The notes under the pieces: model-generated | What the model saw: the letters and a program-made list of their open reading frames with translations, nothing else | Database searches by the model: none | Told to the model about the DNA's origin: nothing | Origin: Acidaminococcaceae bacterium | GTDB taxonomy: Bacteria > Bacillota > Negativicutes > Acidaminococcales > Acidaminococcaceae | DNA length: 61,479 nucleotides | Assembly (NCBI GenBank): GCA_017554485.1 | Contig: JAFZIG010000042.1 | Span: 1-61,479 of the forward strand | Direction: 5' to 3' | Program-made: the position numbers and the translations under genes | In this document: piece after piece, positions 57,736 to 61,479 of the stretch | Numbering within the stretch: the stretch's first letter is position 1 | How the letters are laid out: each line of letters starts with the position of its first letter

Positions 57736-60700
57736 TTTTGTATGACCCTTTCGTTTTCCTTCATGGCAATGCAGGCACGTTCGAACACATTTTCCATCGT
57801 ATTTTCCAGATGGGAATCAAAATCCGCGACGCCGCTGACGATCACAGCGCCGCCGGACTCTTTCTTCTCACTGATACCGTGCTGCAGAACTTTTAATATC
57901 TTTTCCCTGTACTTGTAGTCCCTGTCCCGCACCAATACGGCGAATTCCGCCTCGTCAATGCGGTAGACCGGGCTGTGCCGGAAAGTATCGCAGATCAGAT
58001 GGCTGGCGTCAACGATTTCCTCTGAAGTGGCTTTTTTCCCTGCCGTGCCCAACACATTGCAGACCACAACGGCAAAGTGATCGATTTCCCCGTGGCTGAT
58101 GGCTTCATCCATTTCTTTTTCCGTTTTGGTAAAGGCCCGCACGTTTTTCACGCTGGTAAGGCTGTCTTTTTTGGCGATGGCCTGTGCTTCTTCAAATTCC
58201 TGCTCCCGTTTTACCTGGGCGTCCACATTGCTCACGCCTACGACTATGTGACGGCCTGCGTCTTCGGATTCTTCCATCAGGATGATTTTCATATTGACGT
58301 ACACACTCTCACCGCTGATAACCATGCGATAAGTAGTAGATATACTCCCGTTCTCCTCCAACTCCTTCAGCATGTTTTCCTTGTCCAGAATATAAAGTAC
58401 CTTGTTCAGGTCGTCTTCATGAACTGCAAGAGGCGCGTTGTGCAGACAGCTTTCAAAGAAATCAATGCCGTTGCTTTCCATCTGCAGTTCCTTGTATTTA
58501 TCCGCGGAACTGAATTCGATATAGGCGTCTGTATCTATGTTGACATAATAAATGGTATAAAACTCTCTGGCCAGCGCCTGAGCAATGCGGCCATAGGTAA
58601 GGCTGTCCATATGCGCCTTCTGCAGTTTCTGCTGCTGCGCTTCCCGGTAGAGCGTCTGGGTCGTGATATTGCTTATACCGATGACCACGCGGCGGCTGTC
58701 ATCGCCGGGCCGCGCCAGCTTCATGCGGTAGTGTTCCGGGTAACCGTTCACCAGCTGCCGGTAGTCAAGCGTGTATACCGGCGTATTGTCCAGCAGGCTG
58801 ACCATTTCTTTTTTCTGCATGACAGCGAGCACTTTATCCAGATCATCCGGATGGATCACATCTTTCAGGCTGTTTCTGCATTCATGAAAGAAATTGGAAC
58901 CGCTGAGCTCAATATGCAGGTTGGCATGGGCATCTTCCGCTTTCAGCTCCGTATACTCTTCTGTATCCAGATCCACGTAATACACGCTTTCAAAATCACT
59001 GGACAGGGCATGGGCAATGTCATACAATTCAACGATTTTCAGTTTCCGTTCTGCTTCAGAGGATGTGCTATCGATTGTATCTGCATCCTGAGCCTGACCG
59101 CCCTCTTCCGGAACAGCAGCTTCCTGTTCCGGTTTCGCCGGAACTGCCGCTGCGGATATCTTACCGGCCGGTGTTACGGTTGTATTCTGCTTCTTCTCTA
59201 TAATAAATTTAGCAAAATCTTCCGCCGGCACCGGCTTGGAGAAATAATATCCCTGCACGATGTCGCATCCCAGGGTTTTTAACGTGGTAAGCTGTTCTTC
59301 TGTTTCCACACCTTCCGCAATGACAGGCACCTTCAGGTATTCCGCGATGTCTATGATCAGTTCGATCATGCGGGTATCCCGGCGCCCGCTGAAGGCGGTA
59401 CGGACAAATTTCATGTCCAGCTTCAGCGCGTCGATAGGCAGTGTGGACAGCATGTTCAGGGAGGAATAACCGGTCCCGAAATCGTCCATCTCAATGCGGA
59501 AGCCCAATTTGCGCAGCTGCTTTACGGTGTTTACGATCTGGGTAGAATTATCGGTATAGGCGGATTCCGTGATTTCCAGCAGGTATTCCGAGGTGTTCAG
59601 CTCAAATTCTTCAATGATGCCTTTAAAAATGGCAATGAGTTCCGGGTCGTACATATCGATGCGGGATACGTTGACCGATACAGGCAGCGAAACACCGTAG
59701 GTATCTTTCCACCGGCGGATCTGGGCGGCTGCTTCCCGCCACACGTAATGGTCCAGCTGCTGAACCAGGCCGTTGTCTTCCAGCAGGGGAATGAACAGGC
59801 CCGGACTGATCATGCCCAGGCGCGGATGTTTCCAGCGCACCAGCGCTTCCGCGCTGGAAAGGACAGGAGTTTCCTTACGCACGTCAAATTTGGGCTGGTA
59901 ATAAACCTGGAACTGTCCCTGGGCCAGCGATTCCCTGAAGTCATCCAGCAGCTGGTCTTCATACAGTTTAGCTTCGTGCAGCTTATCATCATAATAGGAT
60001 ATGGTCTGTTCATACGTGTTGCGCCCCGTGTCGGCAGCCATCTTCGCCCTGTCGAAGCGACGCTCGATATCGATGCTTTTATCTACATCGGGATATACGC
60101 CCATGCGCAGGTGGATCCGGTTGCCGTATATGCCGGAACTGTCATCGAAACCCGCGGCGGCCTGATCCATCATTTCCTTATAATGCTCGCCGTGACGGCA
60201 ATAGACCAGAAAGTTATCGGCTTCCAGGCGGCAGGCGAAGCCGCCGGATTTGCGGAGCAGCAGACGGATCAGGTCGGCAATGTGGCAAAGGACGGCATTA
60301 CCGTACTCCTTGCCGTGCCGCTCGTTGATGATATGGAAATGGTTGATGTTTACCAGGATGGCGTCCATGGGAATCTCTTTATTACGCAGGTCGAACTGCT
60401 CGGCGTAACGGAAAAAATACTCTCGGTTGTAGAGCCCGGTAAGGGAATCCTTTTCCGTAGACTGGATCAGTTTCCTGTCTTCTGCCAGTTCGATAGTGCG
60501 TTTTACCCGGGCCAGGATGATTTCCGGCAGCGGGTACGGTTTGGGAATGAAATCGCTGGCGCCCAGCTGCAGGCTGGGAACCTCGGATTTATGATCGGAT
60601 GTCAGCACAATGACGGGGATGTGCTTCATAACTTTATTGCTTTTTATAAGCTTCAGCAAATCAAGCCCGTGAATCCCCGGCATAACCAAATCCAACAAGA

Positions 60701-60887
60701 TCAGGGACAGTTCGTTGCGGTTGTCGCGGATGGCGGCCAATCCTTTTTTGCCGTCCTCCGCAAAAATAACTTCATACTCTTCCGAAAGGATCTGCCCGAG
60801 GATCATCCGGTTGATCATTTCATCATCAACCACCAGTACCAGGTGCTTTTTATTTTCGGGATTAAAGGTTTCGTCAATCTGCGGCAT
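57732..60887 (-). CDS. Receiver-GGDEF*-EAL-PAS-GGDEF* c-di-GMP phosphodiesterase
   Basis: 1051 residues. A receiver domain (VVDDEM, LLDLVMPG; phospho-Asp66) leads to a GGDEF domain whose signature is degraded to EADNF (222-226). The EAL domain (about 310-560) is intact: SAEALVRWKHP, VSVNVSRI, LEITES, MDDFGTGYSSL, LKLDMKFV and IAEGVETEE. Two PAS-like repeats (SSDFESVYYVDLD and REFYTIYYVNID) come next. The last domain has DEAEF at 978-982, again not GGDEF. So it should hydrolyse c-di-GMP and not make it. AGAGG precedes the ATG. It overlaps maf by 14 bases and the kinase by 4. Confidence 0.95.
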   Translation of the reverse strand: MPQIDETFNPENKKHLVLVVDDEMINRMILGQILSEEYEVIFAEDGKKGLAAIRDNRNELSLILLDLVMPGIHGLDLLKLIKSNKVMKHIPVIVLTSDHKSEVPSLQLGASDFIPKPYPLPEIILARVKRTIELAEDRKLIQSTEKDSLTGLYNREYFFRYAEQFDLRNKEIPMDAILVNINHFHIINERHGKEYGNAVLCHIADLIRLLLRKSGGFACRLEADNFLVYCRHGEHYKEMMDQAAAGFDDSSGIYGNRIHLRMGVYPDVDKSIDIERRFDRAKMAADTGRNTYEQTISYYDDKLHEAKLYEDQLLDDFRESLAQGQFQVYYQPKFDVRKETPVLSSAEALVRWKHPRLGMISPGLFIPLLEDNGLVQQLDHYVWREAAAQIRRWKDTYGVSLPVSVNVSRIDMYDPELIAIFKGIIEEFELNTSEYLLEITESAYTDNSTQIVNTVKQLRKLGFRIEMDDFGTGYSSLNMLSTLPIDALKLDMKFVRTAFSGRRDTRMIELIIDIAEYLKVPVIAEGVETEEQLTTLKTLGCDIVQGYYFSKPVPAEDFAKFIIEKKQNTTVTPAGKISAAAVPAKPEQEAAVPEEGGQAQDADTIDSTSSEAERKLKIVELYDIAHALSSDFESVYYVDLDTEEYTELKAEDAHANLHIELSGSNFFHECRNSLKDVIHPDDLDKVLAVMQKKEMVSLLDNTPVYTLDYRQLVNGYPEHYRMKLARPGDDSRRVVIGISNITTQTLYREAQQQKLQKAHMDSLTYGRIAQALAREFYTIYYVNIDTDAYIEFSSADKYKELQMESNGIDFFESCLHNAPLAVHEDDLNKVLYILDKENMLKELEENGSISTTYRMVISGESVYVNMKIILMEESEDAGRHIVVGVSNVDAQVKREQEFEEAQAIAKKDSLTSVKNVRAFTKTEKEMDEAISHGEIDHFAVVVCNVLGTAGKKATSEEIVDASHLICDTFRHSPVYRIDEAEFAVLVRDRDYKYREKILKVLQHGISEKKESGGAVIVSGVADFDSHLENTMENVFERACIAMKENERVIQK

Positions 60888-61479
60888 CGCATATACCTCT
60901 TTTCAGTTTATAAGTTACAAAAAAGATATTTGTCAAAATTTCATACACTGCGGTGAGAGGCAGCCCTACTACATTATCGTAACTGCCTTCGATCCTGTCT
61001 GCCAGCACGGCGCCTTTGCCCTGTATTCCGTAGGCACCGGCCTTGTCCAGCGGCTCACCGGTCTGTACGTACCAGTCGATTTCTTTTTCCGTCAGCGTGC
61101 GGAAAAAGACTCTGGTCGTAACGACTTTCAAAACCGTTTTGTCCTGATACAAAACAGCAACCGCAGTTTTTACCTCATGAGCTTTGCCGGACAGTGTGCA
61201 CAGCATTCTTTTGGCATCCTCAGAATCTAACGGTTTGCCCAAAATGGATTCACCCAGTACCACAATGGTATCGGCCGCTATCACCGGCATATCGGTTCCC
61301 ATAACCTTTGCAGCAGCTTTGCCTTTACCCAACGCATTGTATGCACAAACAAGATCCGCGTTCCTGTATGGAGAAAGCAAAACCAGGTCTTTTTCGGAAA
61401 AAGTTACACCGTTTTGCGTTTTCATATTCTCAGCATCTGACGCATTGCGCAGAAACTGATTACGCAAAACCTGCAACTG
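60874..61479 (-). CDS. maf: Maf-family nucleotide pyrophosphatase (5' end beyond window)
   Basis: Open from the right edge of the window; the N-terminal SASPRR-type start is outside. Visible: NALGKGKAAAKVM, VIAADTIVVLGESILGKP (Asp base and the DT-VV strand), MLCTLSGKAHEVKTAVAV, TLTEKEIDWYVQTGEPLDKAGAYGIQGKGA and IEGSYDNVVGLPL, all Maf signatures. Maf removes pyrophosphate from dTTP/UTP or modified nucleotides. The C-terminal Lys-rich tail (YKLKRGICDAAD) runs over the phosphodiesterase start codon by 14 bases. Confidence 0.93.
   Translation of the reverse strand, partial: QLQVLRNQFLRNASDAENMKTQNGVTFSEKDLVLLSPYRNADLVCAYNALGKGKAAAKVMGTDMPVIAADTIVVLGESILGKPLDSEDAKRMLCTLSGKAHEVKTAVAVLYQDKTVLKVVTTRVFFRTLTEKEIDWYVQTGEPLDKAGAYGIQGKGAVLADRIEGSYDNVVGLPLTAVYEILTNIFFVTYKLKRGICDAAD

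Noticed and set aside
58077-60956. Two ~400-codon plus-strand open frames opposite the EAL phosphodiesterase
   Set aside because: They mirror the GC-rich third positions of the coding strand. The compositions (Phe, His, Val, Gln-rich) are typical of antisense shadows.
1-61479. CRISPR arrays, tRNA or rRNA genes
   Set aside because: No regularly spaced repeats with spacers, and no cloverleaf or rRNA-like sequence, were found by reading.

Overview
The window carries about 61 protein-coding genes, all but one on the minus strand. That near-total co-orientation fits one arm of a bacterial chromosome. Ribosome binding sites are strong AGGAGG types and base composition is mid-range. Many genes encode exported proteins or lipoproteins. 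The gene families (CPBP protease, DUF3781, DUF3795, DUF3791, DUF4428 zinc ribbons, an ornithine-racemase-like enzyme, a methylthioadenosine/SAH salvage operon) suggest a Bacillota anaerobe, perhaps an outer-membrane-bearing Negativicute. That placement is inference. No rRNA, tRNA, CRISPR array or intact insertion sequence was seen.

Layout. 1-5000: a PPC-domain protein, a DUF2939 protein, a methyltransferase/DUF3781 pair, an exported SH3 protein, a low-molecular-weight phosphatase, an S4 RNA-binding protein and a MazG-like pyrophosphohydrolase. 5000-19450: an accessory defence island. It holds an AbiEi-type antitoxin gene with a DUF3791 gene in the place of the usual toxin, then (in transcription order from 18109 down to 6389) an SNF2 helicase, DUF4391, DUF1016/YhcG nuclease, KAP P-loop NTPase, type III Mod and type III Res. 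An Rpn-type nuclease gene upstream sits between two 50-bp direct repeats. Two tiny reading frames on either side of the DUF1016 gene resemble the tail of a type I HsdM and the head of an HsdS, so this slot looks like a transplant from a type I restriction locus.

19500-36000: an exported LD-carboxypeptidase, a Cache-GGDEF diguanylate cyclase, a CPBP protease, a YbaK-type deacylase, a run of small lipoproteins and exported proteins (one chagasin-like, several SH3), a PfkB kinase, a metallophosphoesterase, an exported GH13 alpha-glucosidase, an Imm32-like protein with a DUF3795 protein, a zinc-ribbon protein, a DUF1254 protein and a flavin reductase. 36570-41400: a ComEC-like MBL-fold lipoprotein, then the operon mtnP-like / VOC protein / mtnA / ahcY, which clears the two thioether by-products of SAM use (MTA and SAH); it ends in an 86-nt hairpin.

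41500-54600: a lipoprotein, a HAD phosphatase, an ornithine-racemase-like enzyme, then a cluster of zinc-ribbon proteins mixed with exported beta-rich proteins. One of them is the only plus-strand gene and has a Gln/Gly/Tyr/Pro repeat tail between two zinc ribbons. 54600-61479: a tightly overlapping unit maf / response-regulator-EAL phosphodiesterase / hybrid histidine kinase. The kinase, the phosphodiesterase and the distant cyclase share a similar PAS-like segment, which points to a linked c-di-GMP circuit.
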